Source of the DNA: Bacillota bacterium
Lineage (GTDB): Bacteria > Bacillota > Clostridia > Lachnospirales > Lachnospiraceae
Length of the DNA: 56,981 nucleotides
Direction: 5' to 3'
Assembly: GCA_023411215.1 (NCBI GenBank)
Contig: JAEYOY010000007.1
Location: forward strand, 1 to 56,981
The translations under genes were made by a program, and so were the position numbers. Shown piece after piece: positions 42,095 through 50,940 of the stretch. The notes beneath the pieces are model-generated. The model was given only the letters and a program-made list of their open reading frames with translations. It was not told the origin of the DNA and ran no database searches. Position 1 is the first letter of the stretch, and each line of letters starts with the position of its first letter.

Positions 42095-42868
42095 TTAATC
42101 TCGATTCTTTACTTCTCTCCACAAATCATCCTGTTCCGTGGTTGAGAGTTCGCATAGATCTTGTCCCCTGCTCACAGCTAGAGCAAAGACATCTACAAAT
42201 CTATTTATAAACTTATTAGTGGCATTTGTCAAGGAATATTCTGCATTTAATTGTAAAAAACGCGACAAATTAATGATTGAGAACATAACATCGCCAAATT
42301 CCTCTTGAATATTGCTTTTATCCCCAGTTTCTATTGAATTTTTAAGCTCCTCCAGCTCTTCATATACCTTCTCCAGCACTTGTTCATAACCCTCAAAATC
42401 CATTCCGCATTTCGCGGCTCTCTTCTGGATTTTTTCTGCCCTGATATTCGCAGGCAAGGCTTTGGGGACGGCAAGCAGCTCATCCGCAATACTGTTAGAT
42501 TTTTTCTCCTGTTTCTTAATCTCGTCCCAATTTCGTATTACTCCATCCGCATCTTCAACCTGTACATCGCCGAAAACATGGGGATGTCTGCGGATCATCT
42601 TCTGTGCTTCTTCACGAATCACATCCTGGATGGTAAAATCCTTCGTCTCCTCAGCGATTACACTATGAAGGGCAACCTGAAGCAGAATATCGCCCAATTC
42701 TTCACAGAGATTTTCCTTATCCTTATTATCAATTGCCTCTACTGTCTCATAGCATTCCTCCAGCAGACAGCTTTTCAAGCTCTCATGAGTCTGCTCCCTG
42801 TCCCAGGGACAGCCTACTCTAAGCTTTCTAATGATATCCATAAACTCCTCGAAGCTATAATTTGACAT
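42095..42868 (-). CDS. mazG: Nucleoside triphosphate pyrophosphohydrolase MazG
   Basis: A 257-residue tandem-domain MazG. Each half has the metal-binding EExxE...ExxD helices: CPWDREQTHESLKSCLLEEC and EELGDILLQVALHS in the first, VYEELEELKNSIETG with EEFGDVMFSIINLSR in the second. It hydrolyses NTPs to NMP and PPi. The Bacillus YabN has an extra N-terminal methylase domain that is absent here. It lies directly upstream of hup. Confidence 0.94.
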   Translation of the reverse strand: MSNYSFEEFMDIIRKLRVGCPWDREQTHESLKSCLLEECYETVEAIDNKDKENLCEELGDILLQVALHSVIAEETKDFTIQDVIREEAQKMIRRHPHVFGDVQVEDADGVIRNWDEIKKQEKKSNSIADELLAVPKALPANIRAEKIQKRAAKCGMDFEGYEQVLEKVYEELEELKNSIETGDKSNIQEEFGDVMFSIINLSRFLQLNAEYSLTNATNKFINRFVDVFALAVSRGQDLCELSTTEQDDLWREVKNRD

Positions 42869-43164
42869 CCTTCCACTCCTTATCTCATGTATTCAGAACA
42901 TCCATATCCGTTCATCTTCCCTTATACTACAGTATAGAACCTATCACTTCTGTCCGACTAATAGCATATTCCAAGCTTTTACACCATACTTCCGGTTCCT
43001 GATTAATTTAATTATGGATTATTATATCCTTATGTATCCATATTATAACAATACATCTCTAAAAAAAACAATATCAATCTAAAAATCATCGAAATACCAA
43101 ACACTGGATCTGCCAAGGAGGGAAAGGCGAACAAATGGATAGGATTCCGCTTCTTTCCGTGGCC

Positions 43165-43195
43165 ATAAAAAGAGGGTGTTATGCACACCCTCTTT
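43165..43195 (-). terminator. spoVT terminator
   Basis: AAAGAGGGTG (43169-43178) pairs with CACCCTCTTT (43186-43195); on the reverse strand Ts follow. It begins 23 bases past the spoVT stop. The remaining part of 42869-43164 is AT-rich, presumably with the mazG promoter; no gene seen. Confidence 0.85.
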
Positions 43196-43217
43196 ACATA
43201 GCCATATACATGACTGG

Positions 43218-43766
43218 TTATTGTTCCATCTGGCGCCCTAAAAACGATGCTGCCGTGGCTGCTAATTTAATCTCTAGATCACCGAATTTAGTCTTTGCAT
43301 CCTTGGTTAAGAAAATAACCGATCCGATCGCATCACCTTCACTGATAATAGGGGTAATTGCTTCATAGACAAATTCCGATTCATCCTCATTCATGATACG
43401 AACATAGTTTTTTTCGTCATGTGCAGCTACTATGGTTTCTCTCTCATTAATTACTTCTTCCAGCTCATGGCTGATACCCTTCATCATTAAATCCTTCTTA
43501 GTAGGACCTGCCACTGCTATAAATTGGTCTTTGTCTGTGATCGCAACTATGTGTCCTGTTGTCTGTGCCAGGGAATCAGCATATTGCTTAGCAAATTGTC
43601 CGAGCTCGCCGATTGGAGAATACTTTTTGAGAATTATTTCTCCCTCTCTATCTGTAAAAATCTCCAGAGGATCTCCCTCACGTATTCTTAATGTACGGCG
43701 AATTTCTTTAGGTACAACAACACGTCCGAGGTCATCTATTCTTCTTACTATACCTGTTGCTTTCAT
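43218..43766 (-). CDS. spoVT: Stage V sporulation regulator SpoVT
   Basis: A 182-residue regulator with an N-terminal AbrB-type swapped-hairpin DNA-binding domain (MKATGIVRRIDDLGRVVVPK, EIRRTLRIREGDPLEIF) and a C-terminal GAF domain (QTTGHIVAITDKDQFIAVAG, EDESEFVYEAITPIISEGDA). SpoVT tunes sigma-G-dependent forespore genes. GGAGG precedes the ATG; the gene heads the sporulation block and ends in its own terminator. Confidence 0.95.
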   Translation of the reverse strand: MKATGIVRRIDDLGRVVVPKEIRRTLRIREGDPLEIFTDREGEIILKKYSPIGELGQFAKQYADSLAQTTGHIVAITDKDQFIAVAGPTKKDLMMKGISHELEEVINERETIVAAHDEKNYVRIMNEDESEFVYEAITPIISEGDAIGSVIFLTKDAKTKFGDLEIKLAATAASFLGRQMEQ

Positions 43767-43946
43767 ATATGATCTTCCTCCATTTTACATGATTTGATTT
43801 TGCTGAAATCATAACCATAATTAACTGTTACATTTCTATCTGATACTATTGTTTGTAAAATGGGAAAGTTTATACATTTGTTTTATAGAATAATTATATT
43901 GATTTTTTTGGTAAAAGTATTGATTATACATTTATATAGTATCGAA

Positions 43947-45173
43947 TTATGCATTAAACATAATCTTCTCGCTATTGAAAGCTCTGGTTATCAACGATGT
44001 AATAATTGCTGCTAAGACACCGATTGTTAATATCGTTGCTCCGAACTGCGCCAGAGTCAACTCGCCCATCAACAGATTTTGTATACTTACTGCGCTGTTA
44101 TAGATTGGGATAAAGAAGTTGGTAAGCTTCGCATCACCGGTACCGGCATAGGTCATAATACTGCCCAGCATTACCAGAATGTAAGCAGGCATCACATAGG
44201 TATTCGCCTCTTTGGAGGTTTTCGCAAGAACCGCAATGAATGCCACAATCGATACATAAAGATATACTACCACCATTAAAATCACTAACAGCATAACAAT
44301 CTCTAACGGGCTGAATTGCAGGGTCACAGAGCCTAAAGCTCCTCCTGTGGCACCATTCATCAGAATTGGCAAAGCAACAACGATGGATACTACATACACC
44401 GCTGCGGAGATACTTGATAAAATTGCCAGCGAGATCAGCTTTCCAAACACAATCTCTCCTCTTTTAATCGGTGAAACTAACATACTGGAAAGAGTCCCCC
44501 TCTCCTTCTCACCTGTAATAGCGTCTACACCAAGACCCATCGCTCCGGCAAAGAGCATGATATTCAATAAAAACGGTACCATCATTCCGAGTATCCTGCC
44601 ATCCTGCTTCTTCTCATCCACTATAATAGAGGTCTCTGGCTCCTTATCGATATAGAATACCTGAAGCTGCTCAATATTACCGAGCCGCGCCTGAAGCAAA
44701 CTCTGCTGATAAGCGTTCAATACGGTACCTACAAAGCTTTCTCTTGCTGCACTGGAATAATCCTCTGATGTATTATAGAAGGTCTTCACCTCGGGAATAG
44801 GATCTCCGCTGGTCTGATAAGCAGTAATTGTATTCAAAAAGCCTTCTTCAAATACAACAAGCAAATCCACAGTTCCGCTGTAGATGCCGTCCTTAATACT
44901 ATCCGTATTATCAGCAGCATCCATATATTCGATATTTGCATTATAGCCGGATGCGGTAATAAATTCATCCAGCTTCTCGGGAGCGTTCTGTATATAGACA
45001 TAAGGAATATGTTCTTCTATATCACTCATCATATTACTTAGTAAAGTTCCCATCAATGAGTACATTCCGACAATCATGACCGCAGGCATGATAAAGAGAC
45101 TGAATACCATCTTCTTATCATGAAACACTCTTGATAATTCTTTTTTTACTATGTTCTTTGTTCCGTTCATCAT
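43947..45173 (-). CDS. natB: NatB-type ABC exporter permease (ABC-2 family)
   Basis: A 408-residue ABC-2 permease: one N-terminal TM helix (MVFSLFIMPAVMIVGMYSLM), a large extracytoplasmic domain (about 45-195) and five C-terminal TM helices, with the EKERGTLSSMLVSPIKRGEI signature typical of the NatB/YhaP group. NatAB in Bacillus extrudes Na+; substrate is not proven here. It starts 3 bases after the natA stop, so both form one operon. Confidence 0.8.
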   Translation of the reverse strand: MMNGTKNIVKKELSRVFHDKKMVFSLFIMPAVMIVGMYSLMGTLLSNMMSDIEEHIPYVYIQNAPEKLDEFITASGYNANIEYMDAADNTDSIKDGIYSGTVDLLVVFEEGFLNTITAYQTSGDPIPEVKTFYNTSEDYSSAARESFVGTVLNAYQQSLLQARLGNIEQLQVFYIDKEPETSIIVDEKKQDGRILGMMVPFLLNIMLFAGAMGLGVDAITGEKERGTLSSMLVSPIKRGEIVFGKLISLAILSSISAAVYVVSIVVALPILMNGATGGALGSVTLQFSPLEIVMLLVILMVVVYLYVSIVAFIAVLAKTSKEANTYVMPAYILVMLGSIMTYAGTGDAKLTNFFIPIYNSAVSIQNLLMGELTLAQFGATILTIGVLAAIITSLITRAFNSEKIMFNA

Positions 45174-45176
45174 AAC

Positions 45177-45953
45177 TTATGCCTCCTCCCTATTATATTT
45201 CTTATAAAGCTCGAAGAAAGCATCTTCTAATTCCTCTGATTTTGTCTCTCTCAGAATTTCATCCAGGCTTCCTTCCATTACCTTTACACCGCCGATAATG
45301 ATACCAATCCGGTCGCAGAGTTTCTCTGCCTCTGTCATGATATGAGTAGATATAATTACGGTCTTCCCTTCCTCTCTTAGAAGCTTCAGATATTCCGTAA
45401 CATTTCTTGCTGTGATGATATCAAGGCCGGTGGTAGGTTCATCAAATATAACAACCTCCGGATCATGAACAAGGCTTACTGCAATGGAAGCCTTCTGCTT
45501 CATTCCGGTAGATAATTCATCGATTCTCTTATCCTCAAAATCCTTAATCCCAAAGTACTGAAACAGCTTCTCTCGACGCTCGTTAATTGTTTTCTCATTC
45601 TCTCCATGCAGCCTGCCGAAGAAATTAAACATATATTTCGGTGAAAACTGCGGGTCCAGCTTTATTTCATTGGTCAAGAAGCAGATGCTCTTTCTTACCT
45701 TCTCCGATTCCTTTACCGTATCATAACCACATACCTTAACTTCGCCCTGCGTCGGCTTTAATAAGGTTGCAATGGTGCGCAGTGCTGTCGTCTTCCCTGC
45801 TCCGTTCGGTCCAAGCAAACCGTAGATTTCCCCGGGCTTTGCCTCCAAAGACAGTTTATCCAACGCCTTTTTCATATTTTTCTTGGTCTTAAGCTCCAGC
45901 ATCTGTTTTTTATTCAGCTTATAGACCTTAGTCAGATCCTTTATAACAATCAT
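45177..45953 (-). CDS. natA: NatA-type ABC transporter ATP-binding protein
   Basis: A 258-residue ATPase: Walker A LLGPNGAGKTTALRT, Q loop replaced by the CFLTNEIKL region usual in this group, signature ELSTGMKQKASIA, Walker B VVIFDEPTTGLD and the switch His in ISTHIMTEAE. It energises the neighbouring permease. The 45954-46130 gap upstream contains AT-rich sequence, expected to hold its promoter. Confidence 0.9.
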   Translation of the reverse strand: MIVIKDLTKVYKLNKKQMLELKTKKNMKKALDKLSLEAKPGEIYGLLGPNGAGKTTALRTIATLLKPTQGEVKVCGYDTVKESEKVRKSICFLTNEIKLDPQFSPKYMFNFFGRLHGENEKTINERREKLFQYFGIKDFEDKRIDELSTGMKQKASIAVSLVHDPEVVIFDEPTTGLDIITARNVTEYLKLLREEGKTVIISTHIMTEAEKLCDRIGIIIGGVKVMEGSLDEILRETKSEELEDAFFELYKKYNREEA

Positions 45954-46130
45954 TTACTCCCACGCCTTTCTTAATTATAATCCCATGCTATGTTATTCGC
46001 ATGGTTTAAACCATTTGCTCTGAGAATTATGCTAGTTTGAATTATACTTTTCAGTATACAGTGAGCATTCGTTTTGTCAACCAGAAAATCCCATTACACA
46101 AAAGTAATTATAGTGTGTTAAAGTTAAGAA

Positions 46131-46170
46131 AAAAGTAGGATTTAATTAGAAAATCATTAAATCCCACTTT
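46131..46170 (-). terminator. dtd terminator
   Basis: Reverse strand: AAAGTGGGATTTAAT, loop, ATTAAATCCTACTTT (one G-T pair), followed by Ts. It is 18 bases past the dtd stop. Confidence 0.8.
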
Positions 46171-46187
46171 AAGCATACGCTATGCAA

Positions 46188-46640
46188 TTATCGTTCTATC
46201 ATTCTTTCATCCAATACAATAGTAAATGGACCATCATTCACTAAGGATACCTTCATATCTCCACCGAATTGTCCGGCTTCCACTTTACCCAGTCGGCCTT
46301 TTACACTCTCGAGGAAGTATTCATATAGCTCCTTCGCTTTCGCGGCACCAGCTGCATTGATGAAATCAGGGCGGTTTCCCTTTTTGCATTCAGCATACAA
46401 GGTAAACTGTGATACCACAAGAACCTCGCCCTGGACATCCTGCAAGGCCAGATTTGTCTTTCCATTCTCATCGGCAAAGATTCTCAGTTTCAGTATCTTA
46501 TCAATATATTTATCTGCAATCTCCTTAGTGTCTTCATTGCCGACACCGAGCAGGATTAAAAAACCCTTTCCAATGGCACCGATACGTTGACCTTCTACCG
46601 TCACCTCGGCTTCTAAAACTCTTTGAATAACAACTCTCAT
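46188..46640 (-). CDS. dtd: D-aminoacyl-tRNA deacylase Dtd
   Basis: A 150-residue enzyme from the ATG at 46640 (MRVVIQRVLEAEVTVEGQRI; the frame is open to 46661 but GAAAGGG fits this start). The active-site motif LVVSQFTLYAECKKGNRPDF and the trans-editing GPFTIVLD (the Gly-Pro motif appears as NDGPFT) identify Dtd, which removes D-amino acids from tRNA. It lies 21 bases after the glycosylase gene and is probably co-transcribed. Confidence 0.94.
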   Translation of the reverse strand: MRVVIQRVLEAEVTVEGQRIGAIGKGFLILLGVGNEDTKEIADKYIDKILKLRIFADENGKTNLALQDVQGEVLVVSQFTLYAECKKGNRPDFINAAGAAKAKELYEYFLESVKGRLGKVEAGQFGGDMKVSLVNDGPFTIVLDERMIER

Positions 46641-46661
46641 ATCTAAACCCTTTCGCAGCAC

Positions 46662-47150
46662 TCATAAATAAGTCCGTAATATACTCCAATCCCTGACCAG
46701 ACAATCCATAGAACAGGAAGCATTTGCAGGACTTGTGGAGGGGAGCTTGAGCGCCTCAATTCCTGTTATAGGAAAGATGTGTTTCATGTATAATTGATAA
46801 GAGGTGCTGCCATTGGAGATTATCCGGTTAAGCTTTGCTGTCTTTAGTATCTCTGACAAATCATTAGGGATGACATTCTTTATACTGCTGTCGGCAGAGC
46901 CTATGATTTCACAGCTCTGAATCACGTCCCACACCGCTATGCCATTACGAAGAAGCAGATCCCGCTTTTCCTCCAAGGTAACCGGCACTGTCTCTTGAAA
47001 TACTGTGCTGATTACTCTCCAAAAACGATTCTGAGGATGATGATAAAAGAACTGTGCCTCTCTTGACTTAACCGAGGGGAATGAGCCCAGTACCAAAACT
47101 TTAGAATCCTTGTTATAGAGGGGCGGAATTGGATGCGTAACTCTCTCCAT
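46662..47150 (-). CDS. DNA-deoxyinosine (hypoxanthine) glycosylase, UDG superfamily
   Basis: A 162-residue protein of the TDG/Mug-like branch: VLVLGSFPSVKSREAQFFYH (the active-site loop), NRFWRVISTVF, GIAVWDVIQSCEIIGSADSS and, near the end, KLPSTSPANASCS. This pattern is that of bacterial DNA-deoxyinosine glycosylases that remove hypoxanthine from deaminated adenine. The family name is given with reasonable confidence; uracil may also be a substrate. Confidence 0.85.
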   Translation of the reverse strand: MERVTHPIPPLYNKDSKVLVLGSFPSVKSREAQFFYHHPQNRFWRVISTVFQETVPVTLEEKRDLLLRNGIAVWDVIQSCEIIGSADSSIKNVIPNDLSEILKTAKLNRIISNGSTSYQLYMKHIFPITGIEALKLPSTSPANASCSMDCLVRDWSILRTYL

Positions 47151-47217
47151 CTTTCATCACCTCGTATTAATCTGACTCACCCTGATTGGTAAGTCTTATT
47201 GCTTACTCTTATTCTGA

Positions 47218-47249
47218 CAATAGAAAGTTCGCGAAGCATAATTCTATTG
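47218..47249. repeat. Dispersed palindrome family, copy P5
   Basis: CAATAGAAAGTTCGCGAAGC then ATAATTCTATTG. In reverse orientation its CAATAG forms the last codon and TAG stop of deoB, exactly as P2 does for the lipoprotein gene. The outer 8 bases pair perfectly; the centre is shifted. Confidence 0.7.
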
Positions 47250-48422
47250 TTTCATAATTTCCTTTAAGAAGGAGGTTCCTGCCGTCTTCTGAGGAACTTG
47301 ATAATAGTCAAGAATAGTTGCCGCTATATCTGCATAGCTAGCTCTGGTTCCAAGATTTACGTCCTGCTTCACCTGCTTACCATATACCACCAACGGTATA
47401 TATTCTCTGGAATGATCTGTGGAGGGAGTGGATGGATCACAGCCATGATCTGCAGTAACAATGAGGATATCTTCTTCGCGAAGTCCTTCCAGTATTCTGG
47501 GTAGCTGCTCATCGAAATAGGTCAACGCCTTTGCATAGCCATCCACATCATTACGATGTCCGTAGATCATATCAAAATCAACAAGGTTTACAAAGCACAG
47601 ACCATTGAAATCTCTTTCAAGGCGTTCAATCATCTTCTCTATTCCCTCTGCATTGTCATGGGTTCGAACCGTATCGGTAATTCCTTTACCGGCAAAGATA
47701 TCAAAAATTTTACCTACCGCTAAGACGTCAAGCCCTGCTTCTTTCATCTGGTCCATGAAGGTCAGTGACGGCTCCAGTGAAAAATCATGACGATTTGAGG
47801 TTCGCTTGTAATCCGGATAGGTTCCGAGGAACGGTCTGGCAATAACACGCCCCACCGCATGCTTACCGGTAAGCAACTCTCTGGCAATTTCACAATATCG
47901 GTAAAGCTCCTCCAGTGGCACAATCTCCTCATGGGCAGCAATTTGAAATACACTGTCCGCTGAGGTATATACAATTAAAGCTCCTGTCTCTACATGCTCC
48001 TTACCATAATCACGTATTACGTCAGTACCGGAATATGGCAGGTTACAAATCACCTTGCGTCCGGTTCTCTCCTCAAAGGGTTTTAATATCTCCTCTGGGA
48101 AGCCATTCGGATAGGTAGGGAAAGGGTTCTCTGATATAATACCTGCTATTTCCCAATGTCCGGTTGTTGTATCCTTACCCTTGGACATCTCCGCCATTCT
48201 GCCTACTGCTCCTTCGAAGGGCATATCGTCATTTATCTGCGGAAATTTCTCTTTCACCCCGTCGATATGGAATAAACCCAGCTTCTTCATATTTGGCATA
48301 TTGAAATACTGGCTGGTGGATGCAGCATATAAGGTATGACTGCCTTCATCACCATAAAGGGATGCATCCGGCAACTCACCGATTCCTACACTATCTAACA
48401 CTACAATAAATACTCTCTTCAT
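47244..48422 (-). CDS. deoB: Phosphopentomutase DeoB
   Basis: The ATG at 48422 (GGAGG 7 bases upstream) gives 392 residues starting MKRVFIVVLDSVGIGELPDA. The alkaline-phosphatase-superfamily metal ligands are visible: LDSVGIG, GKDTTTGHWEIAG (nucleophilic Thr), DFDMIYGHRNDVDGY, TADHGCDPSTPSTDHSREYI. It interconverts (deoxy)ribose 1- and 5-phosphate for nucleoside catabolism. No other deo gene is near. The frame's earlier start at 48524 is unsupported. Confidence 0.95.
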   Translation of the reverse strand: MKRVFIVVLDSVGIGELPDASLYGDEGSHTLYAASTSQYFNMPNMKKLGLFHIDGVKEKFPQINDDMPFEGAVGRMAEMSKGKDTTTGHWEIAGIISENPFPTYPNGFPEEILKPFEERTGRKVICNLPYSGTDVIRDYGKEHVETGALIVYTSADSVFQIAAHEEIVPLEELYRYCEIARELLTGKHAVGRVIARPFLGTYPDYKRTSNRHDFSLEPSLTFMDQMKEAGLDVLAVGKIFDIFAGKGITDTVRTHDNAEGIEKMIERLERDFNGLCFVNLVDFDMIYGHRNDVDGYAKALTYFDEQLPRILEGLREEDILIVTADHGCDPSTPSTDHSREYIPLVVYGKQVKQDVNLGTRASYADIAATILDYYQVPQKTAGTSFLKEIMKQ

Positions 48423-48796
48423 ACTGTTACCTCCTTCGCTTCTAAATAAACTGGCTTTTGTCTGTTGTAATTTATCAATAATATACCTGCATTTTGTATA
48501 AGTATGTGCCCGTATGTTTTGCACACTTTAGTGATACGTTGGTGAGGAGAATCCACATATCTTGGTTATAAATCTCCTTACAAGCATTTTTTGTATCTAA
48601 TAGTATTATAGTTAGTTTTTGGATTTATGTCTATGATTTATTCACCGATAAGACCCGTTGTAATCCTTAAATAATTCTAAAGCAGATATCCTTTCCGCAC
48701 TTAATAGTATTAATTCTCTTTCATCCTTCATAAGATTTTCTTAAGGAAAATGTAAATTCTAGTATATTGTTATCCCAAAAAATCTATGCTATAATA

Positions 48797-48825
48797 ACGT
48801 GAATTATAAAAACCATAATTCACGT
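48797..48825. repeat. 11-bp-arm hairpin beside the 63-bp repeat
   Basis: ACGTGAATTAT (48797-48807) pairs with ATAATTCACGT (48815-48825), loop AAAAACC. It directly precedes the tandem repeat block. The rest of 48423-48796 shows no gene. Confidence 0.6.
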
Positions 48826-48838
48826 AGAAAGAACCGCG

Positions 48839-49047
48839 GAACTCGCACAGTGGTGCTCTTTCCTTGTTCTTTCGCTTGTACAATTCACCTGAAGGTTCTC
48901 GGAACTCGCACAATGGTGCTCCTTCCTTGTTCTTTCGGCTATACAACACCTCAGAAGAACTACAGAACTCGCACAATAATGCTCCTTCCTTGTTCTTTCG
49001 GTTGTACAATTCCTTAGAAGAACTACAGAACTCGCACATTAGTGCTC
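48839..49047. repeat. Tandem repeat, 63-bp period, three full units plus a partial one
   Basis: Units start at 48839, 48902, 48965 and 49028 with GAACTCGCACANTRRTGCTC; the middle reads CTTCCTTGTTCTTTCG. As 63 is divisible by three, both strands have long open frames (for example, reverse strand RKNKEGAPLCEF repeating every 21 residues), but codons are not preserved as expected for protein and the block abuts the PAP2 ribosome site. I treat it as non-coding repeat DNA upstream of the PAP2 gene. Confidence 0.8.
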
Positions 49048-49067
49048 TTAAGAAAGGTTGATGAATA

Positions 49068-49748
49068 ATGAAGTTTATTAAGAATTTCATATTAAAATAT
49101 AAGCATGGCTGGATTCTATCCTACTTCTTTGTTTATCTACTCTGGTTCACTTATCTGGAGCGGACAGTAACCACGAAGTTTCATCCAATTTATTCCAGAC
49201 TGGATGATCTCATTCCTTTTAATGAGGTATTTATCATACCCTACTTCTTATGGTTTGCATACATTGCGGTTACGGTGGCATATTTTCTGCTTACTTCAAA
49301 ACAGGATTTTTATAGATGCTGCGCTTTCCTATTCTCCGGAATGACGATTTGTTTGATTATTTACACTATATGGCCCAATGGTCATTATCTGAGAGTAGAT
49401 TTAGCATCCTTGGGACGAAGTAATATCTTCATCGATATGTTATCCTCCATCTACTCCATAGATACTGCGACGAATGTATTTCCTAGTATTCATGTTCTCA
49501 ATTCCATCGGGGCGATGATTGCCATCAATCGGAGTGAAAAGCTTCGTAATATCGCCTGGTTACAATATTCTGCTTTACTGTTGACTGTTTCGATCTGCCT
49601 ATCCACTGTTTTTTTAAAGCAGCATTCCATCTTGGATATTTTCGGGGCATTAGCACTCAGCATCATACTTTATATTGTGGTATATACACCGAACCGACTA
49701 AGAGGAATTACAAAAGCAAAGCAGGAGCTTTCCAAAAATCTCAGCTAA
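49068..49748 (+). CDS. PAP2-family membrane phosphatase
   Basis: A 226-residue protein with about six TM helices. The PAP2 catalytic motifs are partly kept: C2-like FPSIHVLNSIGAM (Ser, His) and C3-like STVFLKQHSILDIFGAL (His, Asp); the C1 KxxxxxxRP is not obvious. It resembles inositolphosphotransferase/PAP2-like proteins that act on lipid phosphates. AAGAAAGG is about 12 bases before the ATG. A strong terminator follows the stop. The 63-bp tandem repeat lies immediately upstream in what should be its leader. Confidence 0.82.
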   Translation: MKFIKNFILKYKHGWILSYFFVYLLWFTYLERTVTTKFHPIYSRLDDLIPFNEVFIIPYFLWFAYIAVTVAYFLLTSKQDFYRCCAFLFSGMTICLIIYTIWPNGHYLRVDLASLGRSNIFIDMLSSIYSIDTATNVFPSIHVLNSIGAMIAINRSEKLRNIAWLQYSALLLTVSICLSTVFLKQHSILDIFGALALSIILYIVVYTPNRLRGITKAKQELSKNLS

Positions 49749-49764
49749 TTAATATTAGAATCAG

Positions 49765-49809
49765 ACAGCCGTAGAGCTTTGCATACAGCATTGCACTACG
49801 GCTGTTTAT
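49765..49809 (+). terminator. Terminator of the PAP2 gene
   Basis: ACAGCCGTAG (49765-49774) pairs with CTACGGCTGT (49796-49805), followed by TTATT. Confidence 0.75.
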
Positions 49810-49903
49810 TATCTACAACAATAGCAAGTTTATGAAGCGTACTTCCTATTTCTGATAAAACACATAATTTCTAAATTCATTTTATGTTATAGCCAGGAAT
49901 AAA

Positions 49904-50920
49904 TTAATTAAAACCATATATCTTTCTTATGATATTATACCCTAGCTCAACCAACCTACGTCCAAACTTCCCTGGAAGATTCATCGATTGACCAAGAATC
50001 TGGGAGTGTATTTGACGATAAAGCCATTTATCATAATTCTTCAAGTAATCCCATAACTCCTGTTTCTTATTCAGGCTTTCCTCTGTGTCCTCCTTAATTA
50101 GGAATACACTGCTGACCGCCATCATCATAGACAGGTATTTAATCATATATTTCTGAAGCTTTTTGCTTTTTAACTGTTGCAGATTATGAGATTCTATCAT
50201 TATCTTGGTGATTCGCAGCTGTTGGTCAATTCTTTTAATCATGACCTGCTCATTCACAGACTGGTCCGCTCTACCAATAAAATACCGATAGAGATTCACA
50301 TCCATATAATACAGGGTCTTTACAAAGGGTAAAGGCTGATATACAAAGATGTTATCCACATAGAAGGTATGCTTTGGCAGGCGAATTCCACAACTCTTTA
50401 GCAATTTGGTACGATAAATTGTGGAATGCATGAGAATATTCTGGCTCTGTCTGAAATGCATGATATCATTCCAGGTAAAGATACGATTCTCAGGTAAAGC
50501 CCTATGATAATTAATCACCTTCTTTTTCTTTGCATCCACTTTCTCATATACATAGTTTGCCAGGAACAGGTCAGGACTGTTACCGTCGGCAATCAGATTC
50601 TTAAGAACCTCCATTACCTGGGCTAAAGCCTTCTCATTTACCCAATCATCACTGTCCACTACTTTAAAGTATAAGCCGGTTGCATTAGCAAGACCTGTAT
50701 TAACCGCTTCGCCATGTCCACCATTTTCTTGATAGATCACTTTGATAATACTGGGATATCTTGCCTGGTACTCCTCAGCGATCTTTTGTGTATCATCTAT
50801 GGAGCCATCATTAACAATGATAATCTCCATCTCTTCCCCGCCACTTAACAAGGTGTCAATAGCATGGTGCATGTATGCCGCTGAATTATAGCAGGGTATC
50901 GCTGCTGTTAATAGCTTCAT
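49904..50920 (-). CDS. Family 2 glycosyltransferase
   Basis: A 338-residue GT-A enzyme: LLTAAIPCYNSAAYMHHAID, IIIVNDGSIDDTQKIAEEY, GGHGEAVNTGLANATG and the DxD-containing VVDSDDWVNE. The C-terminal third is helical with no TM segment, so it is a cytosolic or peripheral transferase; donor and acceptor unknown. It follows the M29 aminopeptidase gene by 20 bases but no surface-polysaccharide cluster is evident nearby. Confidence 0.9.
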   Translation of the reverse strand: MKLLTAAIPCYNSAAYMHHAIDTLLSGGEEMEIIIVNDGSIDDTQKIAEEYQARYPSIIKVIYQENGGHGEAVNTGLANATGLYFKVVDSDDWVNEKALAQVMEVLKNLIADGNSPDLFLANYVYEKVDAKKKKVINYHRALPENRIFTWNDIMHFRQSQNILMHSTIYRTKLLKSCGIRLPKHTFYVDNIFVYQPLPFVKTLYYMDVNLYRYFIGRADQSVNEQVMIKRIDQQLRITKIMIESHNLQQLKSKKLQKYMIKYLSMMMAVSSVFLIKEDTEESLNKKQELWDYLKNYDKWLYRQIHSQILGQSMNLPGKFGRRLVELGYNIIRKIYGFN

Positions 50921-50940
50921 GCTTTATTCCCGCTCCTTCC

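Noticed and set aside
43135..43368. Forward 77-aa frame with an AAGGAGGG upstream
   Set aside because: It runs through the spoVT terminator and the antisense strand of the spoVT 3' end; the sequence has no protein-like character.
48770..49090. Reverse 106-aa frame with CEF...RKNKEG repeats
   Set aside because: It is produced by the 63-bp tandem repeat; it has no ribosome binding site and overlaps the PAP2 start on the other strand. Forward frames at 48799-49061 are the same artefact.
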